DNA from: Moorena producens 3L
GTDB taxonomy: Bacteria; Cyanobacteriota; Cyanobacteriia; Cyanobacteriales; Coleofasciculaceae
DNA length: 64,000 nt
Assembly (NCBI RefSeq): GCF_000211815.1
Contig: NZ_GL890965.1
Coordinates: forward strand, 7,615 to 71,614
Direction of reading: 5' to 3'
The position numbers and the translations under genes are program-made. Every line of letters starts with the position of its first letter. Positions within the stretch are counted from its first letter, which is position 1. Shown here piece after piece: positions 51,626 through 59,810 of this stretch. The notes beneath the pieces are model-generated. The model was not told where the DNA came from. It saw nothing but the letters and a program-made list of their open reading frames with translations, and did no database searches.

Positions 51626-52972
51626 ATGTCCCAGCACTATTACATTTCTCCCCGGTTTATCGATAAACTGGCAGTTCACATCACTAAAAACTTCCTTGAC
51701 ATACCCCATGTCCGTGTGCCTCTAATTTTGGGAATTCATGGACGGAAGGGGGAGGGTAAGTCCTTTCAGTGTGAGCTTGTGTTCGAGCGCATGGGAATTG
51801 AAGCGGTTCATATGTCTTCTGGTGAGCTAGAAAGCCCAGATGCTGGGGATCCAGCCCGTCTGATCCGCTTGCGCTACCGAGAAACGGCTGAAATGATCCG
51901 AGTCAAGGGTAAGATGTGTGTGCTGATGATTAATGACTTGGATGCTGGGGCGGGACGGTTCGATGAACGAACCCAATATACGGTAAATACCCAGCTGGTG
52001 CATGGGACTTTGATGAACATTGCTGATAATCCTACCAATGTCCAACTTCCAGGGAGTTATGACTCACAACCGATCCACCGAGTACCGATTATTGTCACTG
52101 GTAATGATTTTTCTACTCTGTATGCGCCCTTGACTCGGGATGGTCGGATGAGCAAATTCTACTGGGAGCCCAACCGAGAAGACCGGATTGGTATTGTTAG
52201 TGGTATCTTTCACGGAGATGGACTCTCTAGCGGGGAGATTGAACAACTGATTGATACCTTCGACAATCAAGCGATTGATTTCTTCAGTGCTTTGCGATCG
52301 CGTATTTACGATGAACAAATCCGTAAGTTTATTTATGATATTGGTATAGACCGAGTTTCTTCTCGTGTAGTCAACAGTAAGCAAGGACCGCCCAAATTTG
52401 AAACACCAAACTTTAGCATCTCCCGCTTAATTGAGTTTGGAGAACTGATTAAAGCTGAGCAGCAACGGTTGGAGCTCAGCGGACTAGCTAGGGAGTACAA
52501 TCAAGTCCCCTCCCTGACGAGCCCAGCAAGTAATACAAATACTAATACAAATAGTAATTCTCATATCCCAACCCCTGACCAACCTCAAGCAAACCACAAG
52601 GCACCTCTATCCAATCCAGTCATCAGTGAGTCAACTAGCCCTAAGGTCGCCAACGGGTTAAATCAATGTCAGATAGGACAGCACAACGGTAGCAAAAAGC
52701 CCTTAGATCTAGGATTAGATCTAGAAACCCAAGAGCAGATTGGAGAGCTTTTGGCTCAAGGTTACCGCCTAACCCTAGAATACGGCAATGAGCGTCGCGT
52801 TAAGAATAATGCTTGGAAAAGTGGGAATCCATTACCAGAAAACAATGTATCGGAAGCGATCGCAGCTTTGACAGAACGCTTAGGGGAGCATAAGGGTGAG
52901 TATGTGCGCCTAATTGGTATCGACACCAAAGCCAAGCGGCGGGTTATCGAAAAGATTATCCAACGTCCTTGA
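51626..52972 (+). CDS. rca: Rubisco activase with C-terminal small-subunit-like domain
   Basis: The product has 448 residues. Residues about 1-290 are an AAA+ ATPase: Walker A GIHGRKGEGKSFQ, Walker B MCVLMINDLDAGAGR, and sensor and substrate segments FSTLYAPLTRDGRMSKFYW. A disordered Asn/Ser/Pro linker (about 295-360) precedes an 85-residue SSUL domain (ETQEQIGELLAQGYRLTLEYGNERRV..WKSGNPLPENNVSEAI) resembling the Rubisco small subunit. In cyanobacteria this activase removes inhibitors from Rubisco, and the SSUL domain recruits it to carboxysomes by binding Rubisco. The start MSQHYYISPRF matches the family. It is preceded by the heptamer palindrome. Confidence 0.95.
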   Translation: MSQHYYISPRFIDKLAVHITKNFLDIPHVRVPLILGIHGRKGEGKSFQCELVFERMGIEAVHMSSGELESPDAGDPARLIRLRYRETAEMIRVKGKMCVLMINDLDAGAGRFDERTQYTVNTQLVHGTLMNIADNPTNVQLPGSYDSQPIHRVPIIVTGNDFSTLYAPLTRDGRMSKFYWEPNREDRIGIVSGIFHGDGLSSGEIEQLIDTFDNQAIDFFSALRSRIYDEQIRKFIYDIGIDRVSSRVVNSKQGPPKFETPNFSISRLIEFGELIKAEQQRLELSGLAREYNQVPSLTSPASNTNTNTNSNSHIPTPDQPQANHKAPLSNPVISESTSPKVANGLNQCQIGQHNGSKKPLDLGLDLETQEQIGELLAQGYRLTLEYGNERRVKNNAWKSGNPLPENNVSEAIAALTERLGEHKGEYVRLIGIDTKAKRRVIEKIIQRP

Positions 52973-52981
52973 TATCTTTAC

Positions 52982-53260
52982 GTAAGCATTCAGCTATCAG
53001 CTATCAGCTATCAGCTGATGGGTAAATCCCTAGACTTTCAATTCTCATTAATCTGGAACTATAGCAATTCTATATCCCATAAGGTACAAATTGATCCCCC
53101 TAAATCCCCCTTAATAAGGGCGACTTTGAGGTTGATAATTCTACCTCATAACTGCGATAAACGCTATATTAAATTCTCCCTTTTGAAGTTTATTTTCAGC
53201 TGACGGCTGACAGCTGACGGCTGACAGCTGACGGCTGACAGCTGACGGCTGACAGCTGAC
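52982..53260. mobile_element. Family G element, copy 3, with nested TATAGC element
   Basis: Begins GTAAGCATTCAGC right after the rca stop. It is flanked by ATCTTTAC on both sides (52974-52981 and 53261-53268). The right end is degenerate (GACAGCTGAC). It carries ATCAGCT and GACGGCT/GACAGCT heptamers. A 109-bp unit with TATAGC..GCTATA ends (53060-53168) sits inside. Confidence 0.85.
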
Positions 53261-53292
53261 ATCTTTACAATTAACCAATCCACAATTTTAAC

Positions 53293-54024
53293 ATGACTAA
53301 TGACAATAACTTGATTTACTCCTACCCACCCCTAAAAGCTGGAACTTTACTCAAACGCTACAAACGCTTTCTTGCGGATATTGAACTGCCATCAGGGGAA
53401 ATTATTACTGCTCACTGCGCCAACACTGGCCCAATGATCGGAGTATCAACCATTGGCTCTGCTGTACAAGTGTCCCATAGTGATAACCCAAAGCGGAAGT
53501 TACCATACACTTGGGAAATGATTCAGGTCAAGGACAATGAACCAACTTGGGTAGGGGTTAATACGGCTTTACCTAATCGAGTGATTAAGTTAGCGTTGGA
53601 ACAAAAAGTGATTCCAGAATTAGCCGACAGCTACAGCGAAATCCGCCCTGAGGTGCGTTACGGAAAAGAAAGGAAAAGCCGCGTAGATTTTTTACTGACT
53701 GGCTCAGATCGTCCGATTTATTTAGAAGTTAAAAGTGCTACCTTAGCTGAAGAGAATCGTGCTTTATTTCCTGATACAGTTACTACTCGTGGACAAAAAC
53801 ATTTGCAAGAACTGATGGCAGTACTTCCCGAAGCACGAGCGGTGATGCTTTATTTTATTAATCGTGCTGATTGTTTGCACTTTTATCCTGGTGATAACTA
53901 TGACCCAGACTATGGTAAACTCTTAAGGGAAGCAGTTAGCAAGGGTTTGGAAGTGTTGCCTTGTCGCTTTGAAATTACCCCGTCAGGAGTTCGCTATTTG
54001 GGGTTAGCAACCTTTGAGTGTTGA
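53293..54024 (+). CDS. sfsA: SfsA family DNA-binding nuclease-like protein
   Basis: The 243-residue product, normal for SfsA, has an OB-like N-terminal part (AGTLLKRYKRFLADIELPSGEIITAHCANTGPM) and a PD-(D/E)XK-like core with SRVDFLLTGSDRPIYLEVKSATL, VTTRGQKHLQEL and AVMLYFINRADC. In enterobacteria SfsA was named for effects on sugar fermentation, and it is described as a nucleic-acid-binding nuclease-like protein. The physiological role in cyanobacteria is unknown. It has a short leader after the family G element and no operon partner. Confidence 0.95.
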   Translation: MTNDNNLIYSYPPLKAGTLLKRYKRFLADIELPSGEIITAHCANTGPMIGVSTIGSAVQVSHSDNPKRKLPYTWEMIQVKDNEPTWVGVNTALPNRVIKLALEQKVIPELADSYSEIRPEVRYGKERKSRVDFLLTGSDRPIYLEVKSATLAEENRALFPDTVTTRGQKHLQELMAVLPEARAVMLYFINRADCLHFYPGDNYDPDYGKLLREAVSKGLEVLPCRFEITPSGVRYLGLATFEC

Positions 54025-54060
54025 GGGTGTTAGTAGGTTATGTATAATTTGGAGTTGTTA

Positions 54061-54206
54061 ATAAAATCCCTTAGGGAAAGGCAATAGGCAAGAGGCAATA
54101 GGCAATAGGCAATAGTGAAAAAATCTTGTGTACCTCATAGCTATTAGAAACGCTATAGAGGTGCGCTTGACCTTGGCGAATTAAATTCGCCAAGGTCAAG
54201 CGCACC
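54061..54206. repeat. GCAATAG heptamers, TATAGC-type end and family C repeat
   Basis: CCCTTAGGGAAAGGCAATAGGC units are followed by a TGTACCTCATAGC..AAACGCTATA end (to 54157). A family C hairpin follows directly at 54160-54206 with a perfect GGTGCGCTTGACCTTGGCG stem. Confidence 0.8.
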
Positions 54207-54310
54207 TGTTGCTTTTTGGGCGAGTTGTCGCCCCCCCAGACTTGATCTAATTTAATTCTTGGGGTCTCGATTTTGGCTTGTTGTGAGTTGTGGGATTCCA
54301 TGAAATCACA

Positions 54311-55972
54311 TTATCTCTGCTTTTCTGTCTTTCCCCCTCTCCCAGTCTCCCATGCCACAATCGCCTCAGTTAAACCTTCTAAAGTATATTCAACTGCTTC
54401 TACATCTACCCTGCCTAGCAACTGGCGACAGCTTTCGGATGTTTGGGGACCAATCGAAGCGATACAGACATTGTCTAAAAGGGAATGGAGAGTTTTTAAG
54501 GGTGGAGATTGTTCGCCGTCGGCACTAGAGTAGGCTTGGTTAGTTTCCGTGGAAGAGTTAAAAGCTTGTTTGAGAAGTTTGTAAAAATTCTTGACGGTTT
54601 TAGAACTAGCAAAGGTAACAATATCTATTGCTCTCTGTTGCCAAGCATCTAAAATAGCAGGAGCCATGTAATCTGGACAACCAGACTCATAGGCAGCAAC
54701 TTCTACTACTTGAGCACCTTTTTCCGTTAGTTCTTTTACTAATACTTCTCGCCCACCGGTTTCCACTCGGGGGAAAAGCACTTGTTTGTTAGTTAAAGAC
54801 TCTGGAAAATGTTCCACCAAAGAATCAGCCACAAAGTTTGGTGGGATAAAGTCCGGTTGTAAATTGTGTTGTTTCAGACTCGCGGCAGTTTTCTTACCCA
54901 CCACAGCAATCTTAATCCCGACTAAGGCACGGGCATCTTTGCCATTATCCAGTAATCGTTTAAAAAAGTAATCGACCCCATTGCTAGAGGTGAGAATCAA
55001 CCAATCGAAGTTAGCGAGATTAGCGATCGCATAATCTAATCCAGCCCAACTGGAAGGAGGCGTAATCACCAAGGTGGGCATTTCGATAATAGTCGCTCCT
55101 TGTTGTGCCAGGAGCTGGTTAAATTTTTGGGATTGACTAGCGGAACGGGTAACTAAGACAGTTTTTCCAGTAAGCGCCTTAGTAGTTGCCGTTGCCCCTT
55201 GAACCTTGTCTTGATAACCTTCACTCTGCGACTGGTCTTGATCAGCTAATCCCATAGATGCCCTTAACCCCACTACTTCACCAACTACAATTACCACAGG
55301 AGAGAGGGAGATACCAAGGGTTTGGTTTACAATAGTGCTTAAAGTACCCAGCCAAACCTGTTGCTGGGGGCGTCCACCATTCCGAATCAGAGCAATGGGA
55401 GTCTGATGCGATCGCCCATAGCGTTGCAGCTGTTGGACAATTTCTGCTAGATGACGCCCTCCCATTAAAATCGCCAAGGTGTCAATTCTTGCTAGTGCTT
55501 CCCAATCTAGTTGCTCTGGCTGATGAGCAGTGACAACGGCAAAGCATTTGCTCAAAACTGAATCTGTTAAAGGAATTCCGGCTAGTAAGGGAGCGGCTAG
55601 GGCTGAGGAAATGCCTGGTATCACTTCAAACTGACACTCAGCAGCAATCAATGCCTGAATTTCTGAGCTAGAGCGCCCGAAAATAAACGGGTCACCACTT
55701 TTTAGCCTTACGACTTGCTTGCCTTGTCGGCATTGGTCTACTAGTAGTTGGTTAATCCTAGCTTGGGGTGTAGAAGGGCGTCCACCCCGTTTCCCTACAT
55801 GGAACAGTTGACAATCACAGGGCACCAGTTGCAATAAAAGGGAATCTACGAGAGCATCATAGACCAACACTTGAGCTTGAGTCAGCAGTTGTTGCCCCCT
55901 TACGGTTAAGTAGTTAACATCTCCTGGACCAGCACCTACGATGTAAATTTTTCCCTTTTTGTGATTAGTCAT
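54311..55972 (-). CDS. cobA-hemD: Fused uroporphyrinogen-III C-methyltransferase / uroporphyrinogen-III synthase
   Basis: The product has 553 residues. The N-terminal half (about 1-245) is the SAM methyltransferase CobA, with GKIYIVGAGPGDVNYLTVRG, VVRLKSGDPFIFGR, VIPGISSALAAPLLAGIPLTD and AILMGGRHLAEI. It makes precorrin-2 for sirohaem and cobalamin. The C-terminal half (about 270-545) is HemD (KTVLVTRSASQSQKFNQLLAQQGA, WLILTSSNGVDYFF, VDIVTFASSKTVKNF, IASIGPQTSESCRQLL), which closes and inverts ring D. Fusion of the two is common in some bacteria. It overlaps the small gene upstream by four bases (ATGA), so they are translationally coupled. Confidence 0.96.
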   Translation of the reverse strand: MTNHKKGKIYIVGAGPGDVNYLTVRGQQLLTQAQVLVYDALVDSLLLQLVPCDCQLFHVGKRGGRPSTPQARINQLLVDQCRQGKQVVRLKSGDPFIFGRSSSEIQALIAAECQFEVIPGISSALAAPLLAGIPLTDSVLSKCFAVVTAHQPEQLDWEALARIDTLAILMGGRHLAEIVQQLQRYGRSHQTPIALIRNGGRPQQQVWLGTLSTIVNQTLGISLSPVVIVVGEVVGLRASMGLADQDQSQSEGYQDKVQGATATTKALTGKTVLVTRSASQSQKFNQLLAQQGATIIEMPTLVITPPSSWAGLDYAIANLANFDWLILTSSNGVDYFFKRLLDNGKDARALVGIKIAVVGKKTAASLKQHNLQPDFIPPNFVADSLVEHFPESLTNKQVLFPRVETGGREVLVKELTEKGAQVVEVAAYESGCPDYMAPAILDAWQQRAIDIVTFASSKTVKNFYKLLKQAFNSSTETNQAYSSADGEQSPPLKTLHSLLDNVCIASIGPQTSESCRQLLGRVDVEAVEYTLEGLTEAIVAWETGRGGKTEKQR

Positions 55973-56160
55973 TCCTCTTGCTCAATCGGCACACTTATAT
56001 CGAAAACTATTAGAAACTTAGCATCAGGCACCAGCTGTTTCAGGGTCTGCAAATAACCTTTGGCATCATAACAGTTGCGGAACCGAGCGAAAACGACTGG
56101 TGGCATCGGTGGTAATAGCCTAATCATGACCCATGGGTATAGGCTTGGACTATCGGACAT
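55969..56160 (-). CDS. Small conserved cyanobacterial protein upstream of cobA-hemD
   Basis: The product has 63 residues (MSDSPSLYPWVMIRLLPPMPPVVFARFRNCYDAKGYLQTLKQL). It has no membrane segment or signal. The pattern WVMxRLLPPMPPxxxARFRxxxDAxGYLQ..LKQLVPDAKFLIVFD looks conserved and single-domain. I know of no function. Its stop overlaps the cobA-hemD start (ATGA), giving coupled translation and suggesting a link to tetrapyrrole synthesis or its control. Confidence 0.7.
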   Translation of the reverse strand: MSDSPSLYPWVMIRLLPPMPPVVFARFRNCYDAKGYLQTLKQLVPDAKFLIVFDISVPIEQEE

Positions 56161-57135
56161 AATATGAAGTTATCTCCTTTACTTTAAGGGGTACCCAGAG
56201 CCAGCCTTCGCCCTTGCAAGTACGTCAGGCTGGCTCTTCCCGTGGATTTGAATGTCCACGGTTTCATTGTAACATAAAAATCTGCATATTATAGCATATT
56301 TTAAAAACTTTTGTAACAAATTATTGAAAGAGTCGGCAGAGGTACAGTTTGATCGAATTGGGAAGTTTGTTCGGGTAGCGTGGCCTACGGCCAGGGAAAG
56401 AATACCCCATCCTCCAAAATCAGAAGCGTTTAGATGGAGGGGAACAGGAATGGAACCAAGTTGACTTATAAATTTGTCTGTTATAGTACTTAGTTCCCAT
56501 GATAGGAATGCAGACATTGCTAATACCGAAAATATTCAAGCTCCGATAATACCCAGTTTCTCTGATGAATTTATTTGTCCCGGTAAACCCAGTTACCAGT
56601 CTTAAAAACAATGTTATAAACAACGCAAAGTAGCGGATTATCTATTGAGGATTTCGGCTCTAATGGCAATATATTGGTGCATCTCATATTTGTAAAAAAG
56701 AAGGGGAGTGTGGGGCCTGGGCGCGGGGAGTGTGGGAAGTGTGGGAATTTTCGCGGGAATTTTTGCCTAATTCCAAAAGCGATGCAGCGCGGTCTTACAG
56801 ATAAATAGTTGACTTGTGATTGTGATCCGTGTTAAATTCAGCCGGTTGATCATTCAGGAGGGCAATCACTTTGTTGATAAGCAATCAATAGCTCCAGAGA
56901 AAACCGAAGGAAGACCCAACCCAAAAAACCGATCCGGGATGCAAACCCCATCCAACATGGGGGCGTCTACCTCCCAGTAGCAATTGATAGTGATGGGATA
57001 TCCGTGCCACCCACGCTCTTGCACGTTCGCATTCTTAGAACCGATAGCACAGAGGAAAACCGTGGAGCCCGCATTGGTAAATGAGAATGCCGTCAGTCAG
57101 ATATTGTTTGATAACCAAAAAGAGAGCAAAAAGAA
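56161..57135. other. Long intergenic region with hairpins and repeat fragments
   Basis: Two adjacent hairpins lie at 56196-56260 (GAGCCAGCC..GGCTGGCTC and CCGTGGA..TCCACGG followed by TTT), possibly IS200/IS605 end structures or a terminator. A B-type fragment (GTAGCGTGGCCTACGGCC) is at 56375, the truncated end GGTGCATCTCATATTTG at 56676, and a family A fragment (GCGATGCAGCGCGGTCTTAC) at 56780. The stretch 56800-57100 is unassigned. I see no convincing gene. Confidence 0.5.
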
Positions 57136-57642
57136 ATGACGAATAGAATCGGCCAAGCAAAACAAATAGTAGCAGCGTTTATCCTGGGTATGTTACTGCT
57201 ATTCACCGAAGGGTGTGCGGTAGAGGGCGACTTCTCCGGATCCCTAATTCCGGGCGACTCCTCCCGACCCCTAATTCCGGTGAGTTCGTTACACCTGGAG
57301 AACGGTAAATACGAATATGTCGATAGAGGTTTTAATCCCCCAGTAAGTAGCATAGATTTCTTTTCAAATTCCAGCATAACCATAACGAGCGAAGATGGAT
57401 GTGCCGATCAACTTTACACAATCAATGCCACCCTGGGAGGAATGCCACTCATCCCCCAAGGGCTAACAACAATACAATGTGGAATACCAAAGGTATTAGG
57501 ACAAGATCTAAGCATCCCCCTCAATACAGGCAAAGTAGCCCTCAGTATAGGTAAACCAGGCCTAAGAATTACAGTACAGAGCAATAAAGGCAAAGATGAG
57601 GATATAAAAATCATCGAACAAAGTCACTATATCCTACACTGA
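57136..57642 (+). CDS. Putative lipoprotein, hypothetical
   Basis: The 168-residue product starts MTNRIGQAKQIVAAFILGMLLLFTEGCAV, a signal peptide with a lipobox-like FTEGC (Cys27), so probably exported and lipid-modified. The mature part contains a short tandem SGSLIPGDSSRPLIPVSS and beta-rich segments (GKYEYVDRGF, SSITITSEDGCADQLYTINATLGG, KVALSIGKPGLRITVQSN) with two more cysteines that could pair. I recognise no family. Upstream and downstream regions are repeat debris. Confidence 0.7.
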   Translation: MTNRIGQAKQIVAAFILGMLLLFTEGCAVEGDFSGSLIPGDSSRPLIPVSSLHLENGKYEYVDRGFNPPVSSIDFFSNSSITITSEDGCADQLYTINATLGGMPLIPQGLTTIQCGIPKVLGQDLSIPLNTGKVALSIGKPGLRITVQSNKGKDEDIKIIEQSHYILH

Positions 57643-58079
57643 CCTTGACGGGAGCATCCCATTTTGGAAAAAAGGGGAAACTTATTGGCGATTATAACTC
57701 GCCAATAATAACCTAACTTAGATATTTTCTTGCTCCGAGTCGAAAGAAATATCTAGGGCATGTCGTCAGTTAAGCCAGATGACGGAAGCGGCGAGATGAA
57801 TGGCTCCGATGAAAATTGCGAGCTGTTTTATCATAGGGAGTTGCATTTTTCGACGCCATGTGGTAATTAATTCTCAGAACTGAACTTCTGATCACTGGTA
57901 ATTACCCCCGTGTAAAGGCGGGTCCAAAGGAGCATCGCTTCTAGTTTCCCCCGATCACTGGGAAAACCCACTGGAGAAAGGTTTTAGGGGGTGAGGTTTT
58001 ATTCGTATGAAATCAAAAACGCCTAATATCTGGACGGTAGAAGGGGTAATGCGATCGCGCTTCTTTGAAGGAGTATTAT
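57643..58079. other. Intergenic region containing an IS5-like tail
   Basis: It includes a TTGGCGATTATAACTCGCCAA hairpin near 57683, matched AGATATTTTC/GAAAGAAATATCT inverted segments (57720-57754), and the transposase remnant at 57766. The part from 57870 to 58079 is unassigned. Confidence 0.45.
57766..57867 (-). pseudogene. IS5-type transposase C-terminal remnant
   Basis: The minus strand reads TTWRRKMQLPMIKQLAIFIGAIHLAASVIWLN and then a stop at 57766. The RY.KL..FLGAIHLA..IIWL ending is typical of cyanobacterial IS5-family transposases. About 33 codons remain, and the rest of the gene is absent. Confidence 0.7.
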
Positions 58080-59088
58080 TTACATCGGGCAAACCAAGTT
58101 TTTCGACTTTTCTTTTTCCTTAGTTAACGGCTGATAGGTCTTGTGAGCATAGGGCTCATATCCCTCAAAACCTGAATAAGTCATCTTACACAATAACCGA
58201 GACTTGAGCGGAGAAGGAGGTAAATTTACCGTAAGCATTCAGCAGTCAGCCGTCAGCCGTCAGCCGTCAGCCATTCGCTACGCGAACAGTAGTGTGGCCA
58301 TAAGCCATAAGCCATAAGCCTTTAGCTGATAGCTGATAGCTGATAGCTGATAGCTGATAGCTGATAGCTGATAGCTGATAGCTGATAGCTGATAGCTGAT
58401 AGCTGATAGCTGATAGCTGATAGCTGATAGCTGAATGCTTACAATTTACCTTTGCTACTTTCACTTCTACTAAACCTGGATCATGCCTTAAAATATCAAG
58501 TAGATCCTGTGACAAGTAGCGGGGACAATACCCTAGGTGATAATGATCTTTTGTGGTTAAAGCTAAAGCCTTATTGTCATAAGAATTATGAAACTCGTGA
58601 CATAACCACAAAGGATCACCGACTTGTAGCTGTTTTATGCGCTCCATAGAACACTCTGGTAAGTGACGCAAACCATGTACTAGAAAACAAAGGTGGTATT
58701 TCCCGTCACTGTCGAGGTCTGGATAAGGGAAAACTTGAAAATTATCTGTTTGTCGATTTCCTTCGCTCCTTCCTAAAAATTCCATCACATCAACACTCTC
58801 GGCTGATAACTTGAGCCGGTCTAGATGCTTTTGGTAATCTGGACGCGAGGGTGACATAACTCGGTTGGCAAAAAACGCAAACAACTCCGTCGAACGATAG
58901 GTCTTATCCCACTCTGGGAAAGACATTAGAGGCTCAAACCCAAATTTTTTTTGCGCTTCCTTTGCACCTTCTATATAAACAAAAGTGTAATTTTTTCCAT
59001 TAAATGTCAATCGACCCACTGGGTTCCACGATCGACTTTCATGATCTTGCCAAGCTAAAAATAAAGTTTTTAGGGAAGTGATACTCAT
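58080..59088 (-). pseudogene. HIRAN-domain protein disrupted by a family G element
   Basis: The reading frame starts at ATG 59088 (MSITSLKTLFLAWQDH), overlapping the stop of the HipA-like gene. It includes NPVGRLTFNGKNYTFVYIEGA (a HipA N-terminal-like strand set), then a HIRAN-like region (LQVGDPLWLCHEFHNSYDNKALALTTKDHYHLGYCPRYLSQDL). At VEVKVAKVN the family G element (58231-58442) enters and adds AISYQLS repeats. Deleting the element and one duplication gives AKVNLPPSPLKSRLLCKMTYSGFEGYEPY and a stop at 58080, the natural C-terminus. As it stands the last 50 residues are replaced by repeat peptide. A partly functional protein is possible. Confidence 0.85.
58231..58442. mobile_element. Family G heptamer-carrying element, copy 2, 8-bp duplication
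   Basis: Begins GTAAGCATTCAGC and ends with the perfect inverse GCTGAATGCTTAC. It is flanked by AATTTACC on both sides (58223-58230 and 58443-58450). It holds CAGCCGT heptamers on the left and about sixteen GATAGCT heptamers on the right. This is the best-preserved copy. Confidence 0.95.
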
Positions 59089-59625
59089 AAATTTAATAGA
59101 CAAAGCAGTCTTTTTTTGTTGGTGAGCAAAATTTTCTTAGCAAAGTCAGATGCTTCTTTTGAGATCCGAAAATCTGGAAATGCCTGTAAAGTTGAATTTA
59201 TCTGTTGCTCTGAAATTTGCTCAAGACGGTTGAGCCACTCCTGAATAGCTTTAGGATAGTGAGTATTAAGGTATTCAAAAAGTTCAAATGTTTTCAGAGG
59301 CTTTAGTGGGAGCTAGATAAATACCTGTTTGAGATGTCTTAGGACGTACAAACCCCCAATTTTCATGATGACGATCACCATTACCAATCCACGCATCTAG
59401 CAACAAGTAGCCAACAAACAAATCTCTTGCATCTGTGAAACCATCAGGTACTTTCCATTTAGGGGGGAAGTTAACCGATTTTTTTATAATCGCCTCCATA
59501 ACCGCTTCAATTGTGTGTTGATAGGCGTTTTGCTTAACCGAAGGGGGATAATCGGGATGAATGCCACTAAGTACTTCATTAACGCGCGTGACAAAGACCC
59601 GGTGGGGCTTGCGCCATTAGCAAAT
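59085..59625 (-). pseudogene. HipA-like Ser/Thr kinase, C-terminal part with a deletion
   Basis: The frame from about 59622 reads KPHRVFVTRVNEVLSGIHPDYPPSV and then DLFVGYLLLDAWIGNGDRHHENWGFVRPKTSQTGIYLAPT. This contains the HipA-type catalytic region (GNGDRHHENW) of kinases that cause persistence by phosphorylating translation components. Near 59305 the frame is lost. In the next frame the protein resumes as LKPLKTFELFEYLNTHYPKAIQEWLNRLEQIS and ends with TGA at 59085, overlapping the HIRAN gene's ATG. The N-terminal half is missing and the Asp-phenylalanine metal motif region is deleted, so the kinase should be inactive. Confidence 0.78.
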
Positions 59626-59639
59626 ACTCTTAATGGCCA

Positions 59640-59810
59640 AAGCTAAAACAACCGCCAGAAGTAGCCGAGGTGACTGGCTATTCCTGGCGGTGGATTCGGG
59701 TCATCGCTAACCGCTACAACAATTTTGGAGTTGCTGGAGTGGGAGACCAACGCCATCACAACTCAGGTGCATTACCAATGCTTGATCAGGTGCAACAAGC
59801 TCAACTTTGA
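59640..59810 (+). pseudogene. Helix-turn-helix transposase fragment (IS630-like N-terminus)
   Basis: The plus strand reads KLKQPPEVAEVTGYSWRWIRVIANRYNNFGVAGVGDQRHHNSGALPMLDQVQQAQL and then a stop at 59808. This is the HTH start of IS630-type transposases (..EVAKVTGYSxRWVRxIVxRYN..GxxxLGDxRHxNPGA). It has no start codon and no catalytic part. It lies between the HipA remnant and the FG-GAP gene. Confidence 0.75.

Noticed and set aside
54273..54533. Short plus-strand frame at the hemD end
   Set aside because: It overlaps conserved HemD sequence on the minus strand.
56179..56623. Two minus-strand frames (112 and 67 codons) after the cobA-hemD operon
   Set aside because: They contain hairpin and B-type repeat translations (AVGHATR), and no protein family is recognised.
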